Shown here piece by piece: positions 28,096 through 37,258 of a stretch of DNA of 64,000 bases (position 1 is the stretch's first letter; every line of letters starts with the position of its first letter). Source of the DNA: CAJUPY01 sp051871275 (GTDB lineage Bacteria > Bacteroidota > Bacteroidia > Bacteroidales > Muribaculaceae); assembly GCA_051871275.1 (NCBI GenBank), contig JBJECR010000116.1, positions 35,333 through 99,332 of the forward strand, given 5' to 3'. A model generated the notes under the pieces. It ran no database searches, was not told where the DNA came from, and worked only from the letters and a program-made list of their open reading frames with translations. The position numbers were made by a program, and so were the translations under genes.

Positions 28096-29454
28096 TTATA
28101 GCGCTTTTACGGCATCCTTAAATTGGCGACCGCGATCCTCATAGCTCTTGAAGAGGTCAAAACTTGCACAGCAGGGTGAAAGAAGCACGGTGTCGCCTTC
28201 CGTAGCCGCATTTTTGCAAGCAGTGACTGCATCTGCAAGCGAATGAGTATCAATCACTTGCACCGTATCGCCAAAAAAGTCCACAATTTTCTTGTTGTCT
28301 TTGCCCATTGCCACGATAGTTTTCACTCTTTCCTGCACAAGCGGCAAAATCTCCGTGTAGTCATTGCCCTTGTCTTTTCCGCCAAGGATAAGCACGGTGG
28401 TTTTGCTCTTTGGCATGCTTTCCAGAGCATACCAGCAAGAATTTACGTTTGTGGCTTTGGAATCGTTTATATAGCGAACACCGTCAACGTCTTTCACGTA
28501 TTCCAAACGGTGTTCCACACCTGCAAAGTCTGAAAGTGAACGGCGTATATCTTCCTTTTTCACGTCAAGAAGACAGCCGGAAAGACCTGCCGCCATAGAG
28601 TTGAAAAGATTATGCAGTCCCGTCAGAGCAAGGTCCGCACGCGGCATTTTGAGTGACGTTTCCGGAGTGTTCAAAATGAGTTCTTCATCATCGTCAACGA
28701 ATGCGGCACTGCCTGCATGGCGATGCTCCGCAAACGGGTAGAGGTGTGCCTCTGTGGTGATATGTTTGAACTGGTCCATAATCACAGGATCGTCCTGCCA
28801 GTAGATAATGGCGTCCTGTGATGTCATATTGTTTATGATTCTGAATTTGGCTTTTACGTAGTTTTGCATCTGATAGTCGTAGCGGTCCAAGTGGTCCGGT
28901 GTGATGTTCATCAGCACAGCCACGTTAGCCTTGAAATGATACATATTTTCAAGTTGGAAACTGCTGAGTTCTATCACATAAACGTCGTGCTTCTCCGTTG
29001 CTACCTGGTACGCGAGCGAGCGTCCCACATTTCCTGCAAGACCCACATTTACACCTGCATCGGAGAGAATATGATACGTGAGCAGTGTTGTGGTGGTTTT
29101 GCCGTTACTACCTGTGATACAAACCATTTTTGCATCCGTGTACCTGCCTGCAAATTCAATTTCAGAAATCACGGGAATGTTTTTCTCCGCAATTTTACGC
29201 ATAATGGGAGATGTTGGCGGAATACCCGGGCTTTTTATCACCTCATCTGCATTGAGGATGAGTTCTTCCGTGTGCTTACCTTCTTCAAAAGGAATTTCGT
29301 ATTTTTCCAGCATATCGCGGTACTTCTGCGATATTGCTCCAAAATCACTTAAAAACAAATCAAAACCTTTCACCTTGGCAAGCACTGCAGCACCCACACC
29401 GCTTTCGCCGCCGCCAAGGATTACGATACGTCTTTTATTACCTTCTGTAGCCAT
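28096..29454 (-). CDS. murD: UDP-N-acetylmuramoylalanine--D-glutamate ligase
   Basis: 452 aa. Adds D-glutamate to UDP-MurNAc-L-Ala. Motifs: VILGGGESGVGAA (N-terminal), ITGSNGKTTTTLL (about 118-130), NITPDHLDRY and YINDSKATNVNS. Between mraY and ftsW, with a 12-bp gap to ftsW. Confidence 0.96.
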   Translation of the reverse strand: MATEGNKRRIVILGGGESGVGAAVLAKVKGFDLFLSDFGAISQKYRDMLEKYEIPFEEGKHTEELILNADEVIKSPGIPPTSPIMRKIAEKNIPVISEIEFAGRYTDAKMVCITGSNGKTTTTLLTYHILSDAGVNVGLAGNVGRSLAYQVATEKHDVYVIELSSFQLENMYHFKANVAVLMNITPDHLDRYDYQMQNYVKAKFRIINNMTSQDAIIYWQDDPVIMDQFKHITTEAHLYPFAEHRHAGSAAFVDDDEELILNTPETSLKMPRADLALTGLHNLFNSMAAGLSGCLLDVKKEDIRRSLSDFAGVEHRLEYVKDVDGVRYINDSKATNVNSCWYALESMPKSKTTVLILGGKDKGNDYTEILPLVQERVKTIVAMGKDNKKIVDFFGDTVQVIDTHSLADAVTACKNAATEGDTVLLSPCCASFDLFKSYEDRGRQFKDAVKAL

Positions 29455-29510
29455 TGTAATATGTTTTTATTGTCTTTATTGTCTATTGCTTGTCCTTAAA
29501 AATCAACGTT

Positions 29511-30776
29511 TTACCTTATCTTAAGCGTTACAAATGTCATAACGGCAAGAATAATGCCAATAATCCAAAAGCGAATCACAATCTTGGATTCCGGCACGGA
29601 CTGGAGCGGTTTCTGGATAAGTGCGTCTATTCCACTGTTTCCGGGTTTCTGGAAATGGTGGTGAAGCGGCGTCATTTTGAATACTCGCTTGCCTTCACCA
29701 AACTTTTTCTTTGTAAACTTGAAGTATGCCACTTGAATCATCACGGAAATGTCTTCCACAAAGAAAATGGCGCAAAGCAGTGGAATAAGCAGCTCTTTGT
29801 GAATCAAAATTGCAAACACGGCTATCACACCGCCGAGGGTGAGGCTGCCGGTGTCGCCCATAAACACTTGTGCCGGGTACGCATTGTACCACAAGAAACC
29901 GATAAGTGCACCGATAAATGCCGCCATATACACCACAAGCTCCGCAGAGCCGGGGACGTACATTATATTCAGATAGCCGGAATATATAAAGTTGCCGCCA
30001 AGGTATGCCATAATAGCAAGTGCCACACCTATTATGGCAGACGTTCCCGTTGCCAGTCCGTCAAGTCCGTCTGTCAGGTTTGCACCGTTTGAAGTGGCTG
30101 TCACGGCTATTATCGTCACTAAAATAAAGAGTATCCACCCTGCCGTTTCCGCATAGTCGCCGAGCCAAGATGTGAGATATGTATAGTCAAAGTTATTGTC
30201 TTTCACAAAGGGGATTGTGGTGATAGGTGCTTTGATGCTTTCCGCCTCAAATCCGGCAGAAACGGCTGTCTGTGAAACACGCTGAACCACAGTAACATTC
30301 TCACTCACCACCATATCATCGTTAAGGTACATCGTGAGTCCTACAATAAGTCCGAGTCCCACCTGACCCACAATTTTGAACTTGCCTTTAAGTCCGTCTT
30401 TATTGTGGCGGCTCACCTTGATATAATCGTCAAGAAAACCAATGGCGCCAAGCCAAATTGTGGCAAATATCATGAGTTGCATATATGTGCTGGTGAGGTC
30501 GCCGAGCAGCAAACACGGCACAAGGATGGAAACAATGATGATAACACCACCCATTGTGGGTGTGCCTTGCTTTTTCATTTGTCCTTCCAAATCCAGGTCA
30601 CGAATTATCTCTCCAACCTGCATTTTCTGCAACTTGTGTATTATTTTCTTTCCTATAAAAATGGCTATCAGGAGCGACAACACAAGTGCCGCACCGGAGC
30701 GGAATGTGATGTATCCCATAAGTCTTGAACCCGGGAAATCCAGCCCGTAGAGATAGTCAAACAGATGATATAGCAT
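29511..30776 (-). CDS. mraY: Phospho-N-acetylmuramoyl-pentapeptide-transferase MraY
   Basis: 421 aa integral membrane enzyme that makes lipid I. Typical motifs: KQGTPTMGG, DDYIKV, ANLTDGLDGLATG, FMGDTGSL and PLHHHFQ. Its length and extra residues around 150-200 match the long Bacteroidota form. No murF lies between murE and mraY. Confidence 0.96.
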   Translation of the reverse strand: MLYHLFDYLYGLDFPGSRLMGYITFRSGAALVLSLLIAIFIGKKIIHKLQKMQVGEIIRDLDLEGQMKKQGTPTMGGVIIIVSILVPCLLLGDLTSTYMQLMIFATIWLGAIGFLDDYIKVSRHNKDGLKGKFKIVGQVGLGLIVGLTMYLNDDMVVSENVTVVQRVSQTAVSAGFEAESIKAPITTIPFVKDNNFDYTYLTSWLGDYAETAGWILFILVTIIAVTATSNGANLTDGLDGLATGTSAIIGVALAIMAYLGGNFIYSGYLNIMYVPGSAELVVYMAAFIGALIGFLWYNAYPAQVFMGDTGSLTLGGVIAVFAILIHKELLIPLLCAIFFVEDISVMIQVAYFKFTKKKFGEGKRVFKMTPLHHHFQKPGNSGIDALIQKPLQSVPESKIVIRFWIIGIILAVMTFVTLKIR

Positions 30777-30840
30777 TTCTTTTTACTGATTTTTTGCGTT
30801 TATAAATCTTTTTTACCTGATAATTTTTTGCCACACAACC

Positions 30841-32316
30841 TTATTTGTGGTCTTTCTCCAGTTCAAAAATGTCGCGGATTACTTCGCGGTCATCAAAATG
30901 GAGTTTTACACCGTTCACGTCTTGATACGTTTCATGACCTTTTCCTGCCACAAGCACCACATCACCACGCTGTGCAAGCACCGTTGCCACTCGGATTGCC
31001 TCTTTTCTGTCCGTAATGGTGAGAGTTTTCCTGCGTAACTGGTGTGTGTCCAGTCCTGCTTCCATATCCGCCAGAATAGCCTTAGGGTCTTCCGTACGCG
31101 GATTGTCGGAGGTGAGAATGAGCCTGTCGCTAAGTTTTGCAGCCTCGCGTGCCATTATGGGGCGTTTACCTTTGTCACGGTCGCCGCCGGCTCCCACAAC
31201 GGTGATGATTCTGCCTGTGTTTCCGATAACTTCACGGATTGTGGTGATAACGTTTTTCACTGCGTCCGGTGTGTGAGCGTAATCCACAATAGCGGTATAG
31301 CCTATAACCGGTGACGTGAAAGTCTGGAAACGTCCTGCCACAGGCACGAGTTTACTCATATTCAGCAGCACTTTTTCATCGTTCCACCCCAGGAGGAGCG
31401 AAACGCCGTAAAGTGCGGTGAGATTGTAAGCGTTAAAGCGGCCTGTAAACATCACTTCCACTTCGCGGCGGTTAAACGTGATGAGAGTGCCGTCAAGTCT
31501 CTGCTCCAGGATTCTGCCGTTGTAGTCGCCGAGTTTCTGGAGTGAATATGTGTGCTTTGACGCAGCAGTGTTCTGGAGCATAACCTGTCCCACTTTGTCG
31601 TCAAGGTTCGTGAGTGCGAAAGCGCCTTTTTCAAGGCTGTCGAAAAACGATTTTTTTGCAGCGAGGTACGCATCCACGGTTTTGTGATAGTCCAGGTGGT
31701 CACGAGTAAGGTTTGTGAACACTCCTCCGGCAAATTTCAGCCCTGCAATTCTATGCTGATGTGCCGCATGGCTGCTCACTTCCATTGCCACGTATTCGCA
31801 TCCGGCATCCACCATACGATGGAGCAAACCGTTCAGTTCTATAGGGTCCGGAGTGGTATGCGTAGCCGCAACCGCTTCCGTATCAACATAGTTCACAACC
31901 GTTGAAAGCAGTCCTGCCTTATAGCCGCAGAGACGTGCCATTTCATAAATAAGCGTAGCGATAGTGGTTTTGCCGTTTGTACCCGTCACGCCCACGAGTT
32001 TGAGTTTGCGTGAAGGATTGTCGTACCATTCAGAGGCTATCACTCCGAGTGCAATAGCACTGTTTTCCACTGTGACGTATGGCACATTTTCCGGTGTTTC
32101 CACCTCATAATCCGCCACAACAGCCACTGCACCGGCTTTCACGGCATCACCGATAAATGTGTGTCCGTCCACGTTCACGCCGCGGACTGCCACAAAAAGC
32201 ATACCCGGTTTCACACTGCGTGAATCCGACGTAATGCCCTCTATTTGTATATCCTTATTGCCTTTTACGGCTTTAGGATTTATGTTTTCTATCAGTATTC
32301 CTAATGACTTTGACAT
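30841..32316 (-). CDS. murE: UDP-MurNAc-tripeptide synthetase MurE
   Basis: 491 aa. Adds the third stem-peptide residue. ATP loop VTGTNGKTTIATL (about 113-125), the carbamylated-lysine region, and DNPR (TSDNPRTEDP, about 405-415), the signature for meso-diaminopimelate as substrate. Between ftsI and mraY. Confidence 0.96.
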   Translation of the reverse strand: MSKSLGILIENINPKAVKGNKDIQIEGITSDSRSVKPGMLFVAVRGVNVDGHTFIGDAVKAGAVAVVADYEVETPENVPYVTVENSAIALGVIASEWYDNPSRKLKLVGVTGTNGKTTIATLIYEMARLCGYKAGLLSTVVNYVDTEAVAATHTTPDPIELNGLLHRMVDAGCEYVAMEVSSHAAHQHRIAGLKFAGGVFTNLTRDHLDYHKTVDAYLAAKKSFFDSLEKGAFALTNLDDKVGQVMLQNTAASKHTYSLQKLGDYNGRILEQRLDGTLITFNRREVEVMFTGRFNAYNLTALYGVSLLLGWNDEKVLLNMSKLVPVAGRFQTFTSPVIGYTAIVDYAHTPDAVKNVITTIREVIGNTGRIITVVGAGGDRDKGKRPIMAREAAKLSDRLILTSDNPRTEDPKAILADMEAGLDTHQLRRKTLTITDRKEAIRVATVLAQRGDVVLVAGKGHETYQDVNGVKLHFDDREVIRDIFELEKDHK

Positions 32317-32361
32317 TTACCTTTATTTTTCCTTTTGATTTTGATTCAAAATTATGTTTTT

Positions 32362-34476
32362 TCAGTTTAGGGTAAGTGTAATCGTCGTGCCTCGCTCGGC
32401 TCTCTGTCCGGGTGCCGGCGACTGGCTCACAACGTAACCCGTACCTACCGTTTTAACGTTATATCCACACAGTTCCACACGTTTTATAGCTTCACGCAGT
32501 CCCATGGAAACCACATTCGGCACCAATCCGCGACGCAATGTGTCCGGCATGGCTTTCGGGCAAATAATACCCGTGATATCCGTAACGGACTCGTAAGTTT
32601 TCGCATCTGCAGTGCGGAAAATGTGTGCTTTATCGTCTTTTTTCTTTTCGTCTTCCTCTATTTCCATTTTGCCGAGATAGCCGCGTGCGTACATTTTTTC
32701 CGCCATTCGTCCTATCACCACACCGCAGGACCTACCCGGAGAAACAGACCTTGCAACCACGTCGTCAAAAATTACGAGCATGGTGTACTGCGGGTTGTCG
32801 TAAGGAAACATTCCGCAGAAAGAAAGGCGCTGATTTGAACCGGAATAACCTTTTCCCGGCTGAGTTTCCTTAAATGCAGTACCGGTTTTTCCGGCAATAG
32901 GAATCTTGAACTGCCTCATACCGAATGATGCCGTACCCTCCGTAACCACGGCACGCATACACTTGCGAACCTGGCGTGCATGATCCTCCGTGCAAATGCG
33001 GTCTCGGATGTAAGACACCGGATTTTCTATCACCGTATCCGGACTTATAAGTTCCGTGTAAAGTCTCGGACGGACGTACTTTCCGTCGTTCGCAATGGCA
33101 TTGTAAAGCGATATGAGCGAAATAGGCGTAAATGCAATTCCGTAGCCGTAAGACATCTGAGCAAGCATGTCTTTCTTAAAATTTTTCGGAATAAAAGGCA
33201 ATACTGCATTTCCGATACCGATGTTCATTGGCTCGAAAAAGCCCATATCTTCGTATCTCTTGCGGTAAAGCGGAGGATTTTCCGGGTATGGCGACTTAGG
33301 GTCAAACACCATTCTCACCATACCTGAGTTTTCAGACTTCTTGATGATATCAATGCTGGAGGCATAATCCGTGTGCAAATAGTGGCGTGCTATCGGCTTT
33401 GCTCTGCCCGGAACCTTTATGGAGCGAATATCTCTTAAAGATTCCACATCCTTCACAATTCCGTCTTCCAGCATAATCATTAGCGTGATTGGCTTAAGTG
33501 TGGAACCGGACTCGTAGCGTCCTTCAAAACAATAGTTCATTGCCTCTATAAACTCTCCGTTTTTGTTGTCAAAATTTGAGATTGCGAGTATATCACCCGT
33601 TTTGACTTCCATAAGAATGGCACATGCCATAGACGGTTTACTCGGCATTGCATCAGACTTCATCAAGTCCAGCATAGTATTGTCCAGCAAATCTTGCAGA
33701 GTGACATCAATAGTGGTTTTCACATCATATCCTCGCACAGGAGGCTCTATCACCCAGTCGTTTGCACCTTTGGTAAAAAGCTGAGGACGGCTTTTTCCCG
33801 GCTTGCCTCGCAGAAGTGAATCCAGTGCCGCTTCAAGTCCCCATTTTCCGAATACTCTGTCGCCGGATTCCTTTTCCATTCCCACTGCACCGATAGAGCG
33901 GCGTGCCATTTCTCCGCAAGGACGAACCCTCACGGCTCTTGCCACCATTTTCTTCATTCCGGCACGTGAACGATAGCGGAAAGCGGAATCTTTATCGCAG
34001 TGATAGAGCGGAAATTTTTTCACAGTGAGGTACTGCGAATAATTCATTCCGGAAATAACCTTGAAATAATACGGACGACTTTTTCTATCCGATATTTTCA
34101 GCGGTTGGGTCAAAGTATCCATCCAATGCTCGCGTGTGCCGGATTCCGGAAAAGTCTGCACAAGTCTATCCACAAATTTGGGCAGTTCTCGGACAAATTT
34201 TTCTTCATCCTGCACATCACGGTAGTCTATCACCAAGTCATACACCATCATATTCGTGGCAAGGATACTTCCATCGCGAGCAAGGATATTTCCTCGCTCC
34301 GCCTGTTCTTCTTTCACTCTTTGAAATTCTTTTTTTGCTTTCTCATTGTAGTTCGGAGCTTCTATCACGGTGTTATAGAACAGTTTATACACCATTCCTG
34401 CAGACACTAAAAGAAAAGCTGCCGCAATAATCAAGTATCTGGCTATAATATTCCCGTTTCCTTTACTTTTCTTCAT
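32362..34476 (-). CDS. ftsI: Peptidoglycan D,D-transpeptidase FtsI with PASTA domain
   Basis: 704 aa class B penicillin-binding protein for septal cross-linking. One N-terminal transmembrane helix (RYLIIAAAFLLVSAGMVY), a dimerisation region, then the transpeptidase with SxxK as YESGSTLKPIT, SxN as KSENSG and KTGT as IAGKTGTA. A single PASTA domain forms the C-terminus (VPNVVSMGLREAIKRVELCG). It overlaps ftsL by 14 bp. Confidence 0.95.
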   Translation of the reverse strand: MKKSKGNGNIIARYLIIAAAFLLVSAGMVYKLFYNTVIEAPNYNEKAKKEFQRVKEEQAERGNILARDGSILATNMMVYDLVIDYRDVQDEEKFVRELPKFVDRLVQTFPESGTREHWMDTLTQPLKISDRKSRPYYFKVISGMNYSQYLTVKKFPLYHCDKDSAFRYRSRAGMKKMVARAVRVRPCGEMARRSIGAVGMEKESGDRVFGKWGLEAALDSLLRGKPGKSRPQLFTKGANDWVIEPPVRGYDVKTTIDVTLQDLLDNTMLDLMKSDAMPSKPSMACAILMEVKTGDILAISNFDNKNGEFIEAMNYCFEGRYESGSTLKPITLMIMLEDGIVKDVESLRDIRSIKVPGRAKPIARHYLHTDYASSIDIIKKSENSGMVRMVFDPKSPYPENPPLYRKRYEDMGFFEPMNIGIGNAVLPFIPKNFKKDMLAQMSYGYGIAFTPISLISLYNAIANDGKYVRPRLYTELISPDTVIENPVSYIRDRICTEDHARQVRKCMRAVVTEGTASFGMRQFKIPIAGKTGTAFKETQPGKGYSGSNQRLSFCGMFPYDNPQYTMLVIFDDVVARSVSPGRSCGVVIGRMAEKMYARGYLGKMEIEEDEKKKDDKAHIFRTADAKTYESVTDITGIICPKAMPDTLRRGLVPNVVSMGLREAIKRVELCGYNVKTVGTGYVVSQSPAPGQRAERGTTITLTLN

Positions 34477-34846
34477 AGTCTTCGTACTTTAACTCATAAA
34501 CGGGATTTTTTGCCACTTGCAAATTAAGGTTCAGCGAATCCACAAGTTGCTGCATATTTTTCTCACGAATGTTGGACATATACTTGCCTTTCTCGTAAAG
34601 TGCTCGCGTGCTTACGTCTTCACGATTCTGCTCCAAAACGTTTATTATCTCCATTCGTGTCACACAATAGTATCTGCTGGAAATGTAAAGTATTGACAGA
34701 AACAACACACCAAGCAGAACTCTCCAATATTTCTTGAAAAATTCCTGCGACAACAGTCTGCCGTAAAATGTCTTTCTCAGCACTGTTGACTCTTTTGCCA
34801 CGGATTGACGCTTGTTTTTGCCTTCTTCCATTTTTTCACTTTCCAT
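34463..34846 (-). CDS. ftsL: FtsL-like cell division protein
   Basis: 127 aa, small bitopic protein: basic N-terminus, a transmembrane helix (YWRVLLGVLFLSILYISSRYY) and a C-terminal region with coiled-coil potential. Sequence similarity of FtsL proteins is weak, so the call rests on size, topology and position between rsmH and ftsI. A second in-frame ATG lies 5 codons downstream. Confidence 0.85.
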   Translation of the reverse strand: MESEKMEEGKNKRQSVAKESTVLRKTFYGRLLSQEFFKKYWRVLLGVLFLSILYISSRYYCVTRMEIINVLEQNREDVSTRALYEKGKYMSNIREKNMQQLVDSLNLNLQVAKNPVYELKYEDYEEK

Positions 34847-34849
34847 TTT

Positions 34850-35767
34850 TTACTCTTCCACAACCTCCGCTATTCTCATTTTGGCACTTCTGGAACGTGG
34901 ATTTGCTTCCACTTCCGCTGCGTCCGGCACTATGGGCTTGGACGTGATAAGTTTCAGCGGCGAGAGATTTCTACCGTAAAAGTCTTTCTCCACGTTGCCC
35001 TCAATGTTGCCTGTTTTCATAAAGTTTTTCACAAGTCGGTCTTCCAGAGAATGATACGTTATCACCACCAGTCTGCCACCGGGCTTCAGCACCTTGAGCG
35101 ACTGCGAGAGAAAGTGCTTGAGAGCTGTCATCTCGTCGTTTACCTCTATTCTCAATGCCTGAAAAACTTGTGCAAGTTCTTTTTTCTCCTGTTTGGGATT
35201 TATATGCGGGCGGATTGCGGAAAGCAGCTGCTCTACGGTTTTTATTTCGTTTTCATTTCTGAATTTCACTATCGCAGAAGCTAATTTTCTGGACTGTCGC
35301 AGTTCACCGTAAAGGTAAAACATATCTGCAAGCGCTTCTTCACTGTAGCCGTTTATCACCGCCGCCGCATCTTTTGCAGCACCGCGATTCATTCGCATGT
35401 CCAGTTTTCCCTCCCAGCGAAACGAAAAACCTCGCTCCGGGTCATCAAAGTGATGAAAAGACACTCCCAAGTCTGCCAAAATGCCGTCAACTCGTCCCAA
35501 ACAGCCGTAATATCTCATAAAATTGGACATATAGCGAAAGTTTGAATACACCACCGTGAAACGCTCATCACTGAACGCTCTGCTCACGGCATCCATATCC
35601 TGGTCAAAGCTATACAAATGTCCCTTTTTGTCTAAATTTTCCACTATCGCACGGGAATGACCGCCACCGCCAAACGTAGCATCAATATATGTGCCTGAAG
35701 GATTGATATTTAACCCTTCAATCGCCTGTGGCAACAGTGCCGGTATGTGATAAACCGTGTTTGTCAT
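34850..35767 (-). CDS. rsmH: 16S rRNA (cytosine(1402)-N4)-methyltransferase RsmH
   Basis: 305 aa. Methylates C1402 of 16S rRNA. AdoMet-binding motif FGGGGHSRAI near residue 33, DLGVSFHHFDDPERGFSFR and YHSLEDRLVKNF are diagnostic. First gene of the dcw cluster here; the usual mraZ upstream is absent. Confidence 0.96.
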   Translation of the reverse strand: MTNTVYHIPALLPQAIEGLNINPSGTYIDATFGGGGHSRAIVENLDKKGHLYSFDQDMDAVSRAFSDERFTVVYSNFRYMSNFMRYYGCLGRVDGILADLGVSFHHFDDPERGFSFRWEGKLDMRMNRGAAKDAAAVINGYSEEALADMFYLYGELRQSRKLASAIVKFRNENEIKTVEQLLSAIRPHINPKQEKKELAQVFQALRIEVNDEMTALKHFLSQSLKVLKPGGRLVVITYHSLEDRLVKNFMKTGNIEGNVEKDFYGRNLSPLKLITSKPIVPDAAEVEANPRSRSAKMRIAEVVEE

Positions 35768-35790
35768 TTTAGAGCTCTTCTTTTGAGGGT

Positions 35791-35858
35791 GTAAAGTTAA
35801 TAACTTTACGCGGTGTTTGCAATAGTAAACTCTATTTTTTTGGAAAAAGTTATTAACA
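35791..35858 (-). promoter_or_regulatory. Two operator-like sites upstream of rsmH (dcw cluster)
   Basis: GTAAAGTTAATAACTTTAC (35791-35809) is a perfect odd palindrome. The 12-mer AAAGTTATTAAC contained in it on the minus strand recurs on the plus strand at 35847-35858. Between them lies TACTATTG (minus strand, 35820-35827), one mismatch from the -7 consensus. The layout suits a dimeric regulator flanking the dcw promoter; no MraZ-box repeats (TGGG) are seen. Confidence 0.5.
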
Positions 35859-35942
35859 TTGCGTTTACCTTTTTATATCACTTTGATTATTAGTGATTTA
35901 TAGAATTTTCTAAAATTTACATTTGCAAATATTTCGTAAAAA

Positions 35943-37076
35943 TCACAGCAAAAAGTCCAAATAATTATCTCTATTCACCACAAAAAATTTAGACCCGGGA
36001 TAAGCCTGAGCAAAAACCTTAGGCATTTTCGGATTTTTATTGCCCCACTTAAATTCAAACGCAGTCAAGCCGGACTGCGACTCCTCTATAAGGTCTATCT
36101 CTTGATTATCATAAGTTCGCCAAAAATATAAGTCGTTGTAAGAAAGACTGTTAAAGTTCTTCTTCCTAAATTCTCCGATAATATAATTCTCCCACAAGGC
36201 ACCGGCATCCGTCCTTAACTCCAAAGGCTGGAAAGCACCGATTATAGCATTACGAATACCATTATCCACAAAATAGTATTTGCCGGACTTTGTCACCTCC
36301 TTTCGCAGATTACGCGAGAACGCTCCCATGCGATAAATCACAAATACTTTCTCCAGCAAATCAAGGTATCGCTCCACTGTATTCTTGCTCATTCCCAGTT
36401 GCTTACCCAGTTCATCAAAAGACACCTCACTACCTACTTGATACGCTACCAAACGAAGCAAATTCTGCATTTTTGCGGAATTTTTTATGCCATCTACTGC
36501 AAGAATATCTTTGAGAAGATACGAACTTACGATATCTCGCAAATATCTCTCTTTTTTCTCTGCACTTTCCATAAGTACCACCTCCGGATAAGACCCGTAA
36601 ATCAGCCTGGACTCAAGATTTCTATGCGTTTCAAGCATATTTTCTTGACGTGACAGTTCCTGCTGAGAAAATGGAGTAAGAACAAACTGAGTACTTCTTC
36701 CCACAAGTGGCTCACCTGTTTTGTTCAGCAAATCAAATGACGAAGAGCCGCTCGCAATCACACGAATACCGGGAATCTCATCAACTATCAGTTTGATGAT
36801 ATGCCCTATTTCCGGAATGTTTTGTGCCTCATCTATCGCAAGCAATTCAATTCCACCGAAAACACCCTTATAGTTTGATACAGAGCGTTTTTGAAGCAAC
36901 AATGCAGTGTCTAAATCCTCCCCGTTCATAAACATTTTATTTCCGGGGAAGTTATCATAGATATGTTTCATCAAAACGGTTTTACCAACTCGTCTTGCAC
37001 CAAAAATAAGCATCGCCTTATTTGGCTCTATCATTTCAGATATTCTGCTCTCAAGTATTCTCGTTACCGGATTCAT
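35943..37076 (-). CDS. AAA ATPase with DUF4143 nuclease-like C-terminus (array-associated, C)
   Basis: 377 aa from the ATG at 37076; the alternative TTG at 37100 overlaps the -7 box and is rejected. Walker A GARRVGKT (26-33), Walker B LLAIDEAQ (D82/E83), and VIASGSSSFDLL after it. Residues 216-243 form a helix-turn-helix-like segment (ELGKQLGMSKNTVERYLDLL). The C-terminus holds a D...ExK-like triad: D328 in EIDLI and E341-x-K343 in FEFKW. It sits where mraZ normally precedes rsmH and is transcribed from a promoter behind array C. Role unknown. Confidence 0.87.
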   Translation of the reverse strand: MNPVTRILESRISEMIEPNKAMLIFGARRVGKTVLMKHIYDNFPGNKMFMNGEDLDTALLLQKRSVSNYKGVFGGIELLAIDEAQNIPEIGHIIKLIVDEIPGIRVIASGSSSFDLLNKTGEPLVGRSTQFVLTPFSQQELSRQENMLETHRNLESRLIYGSYPEVVLMESAEKKERYLRDIVSSYLLKDILAVDGIKNSAKMQNLLRLVAYQVGSEVSFDELGKQLGMSKNTVERYLDLLEKVFVIYRMGAFSRNLRKEVTKSGKYYFVDNGIRNAIIGAFQPLELRTDAGALWENYIIGEFRKKNFNSLSYNDLYFWRTYDNQEIDLIEESQSGLTAFEFKWGNKNPKMPKVFAQAYPGSKFFVVNRDNYLDFLL

Positions 37077-37097
37077 AGTAAGTGCTTGTTTTTGCCG

Positions 37098-37128
37098 CAA
37101 ATTTAAGCCTTTTTTGCGGAATCACAAA
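37098..37128 (-). promoter_or_regulatory. Promoter of ATPase C
   Basis: Minus strand TTTG (37125-37128), 19-bp spacer, TAAATTTG (37098-37105): an exact match to the Bacteroidota consensus, 22 bp before the ATG at 37076. Confidence 0.8.
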
Positions 37129-37240
37129 GCATTTTCGTAAAAAACAGCACTTCAACTGACAATTTTTACGTAAATTTGGCAACTCCCACTGACGATTTTT
37201 ACGTAAATTCCGTCAGTTCACTGACAATTTTTCCAATTTT
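37121..37240 (-). repeat. Repeat array C: ACTGAC-type repeats every 32-33 bp
   Basis: ACTGAC starts at 37155, 37188 and 37220 (spacing 33 and 32). In the first two copies it is followed by RATTTTTACGTAAATT, in the third by AATTTTTCC. A degenerate copy (GCATTTTCGTAAA) around 37121-37145 overlaps the -33 box of ATPase C. An inverted GTCAGT lies at 37212-37217. The array faces the ATPase C promoter and abuts array D of the divergent gene. Confidence 0.85.
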
Positions 37241-37258
37241 TATACTTAAGCACAATTA

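Noticed and set aside
28864..29352. Long plus-strand ORFs opposite murD, ftsA, ftsZ and others
   Set aside because: They are antisense shadows of well-supported genes and show no protein family features.
30777..30840. Missing murF as a deletion in the dcw cluster
   Set aside because: As far as I recall murF is normally located elsewhere in Bacteroidota, so its absence here is not unusual.
36262..36270. DnaA-box 9-mers TTATCCACA (also near 24893 and 39334) as a replication origin
   Set aside because: They are isolated, lie inside coding regions and do not cluster; no AT-rich unwinding region is next to them.
37076..37100. Upstream TTG start for ATPase C
   Set aside because: It lies within the -7 box TAAATTTG; the ATG at 37076 follows the promoter at a normal distance.
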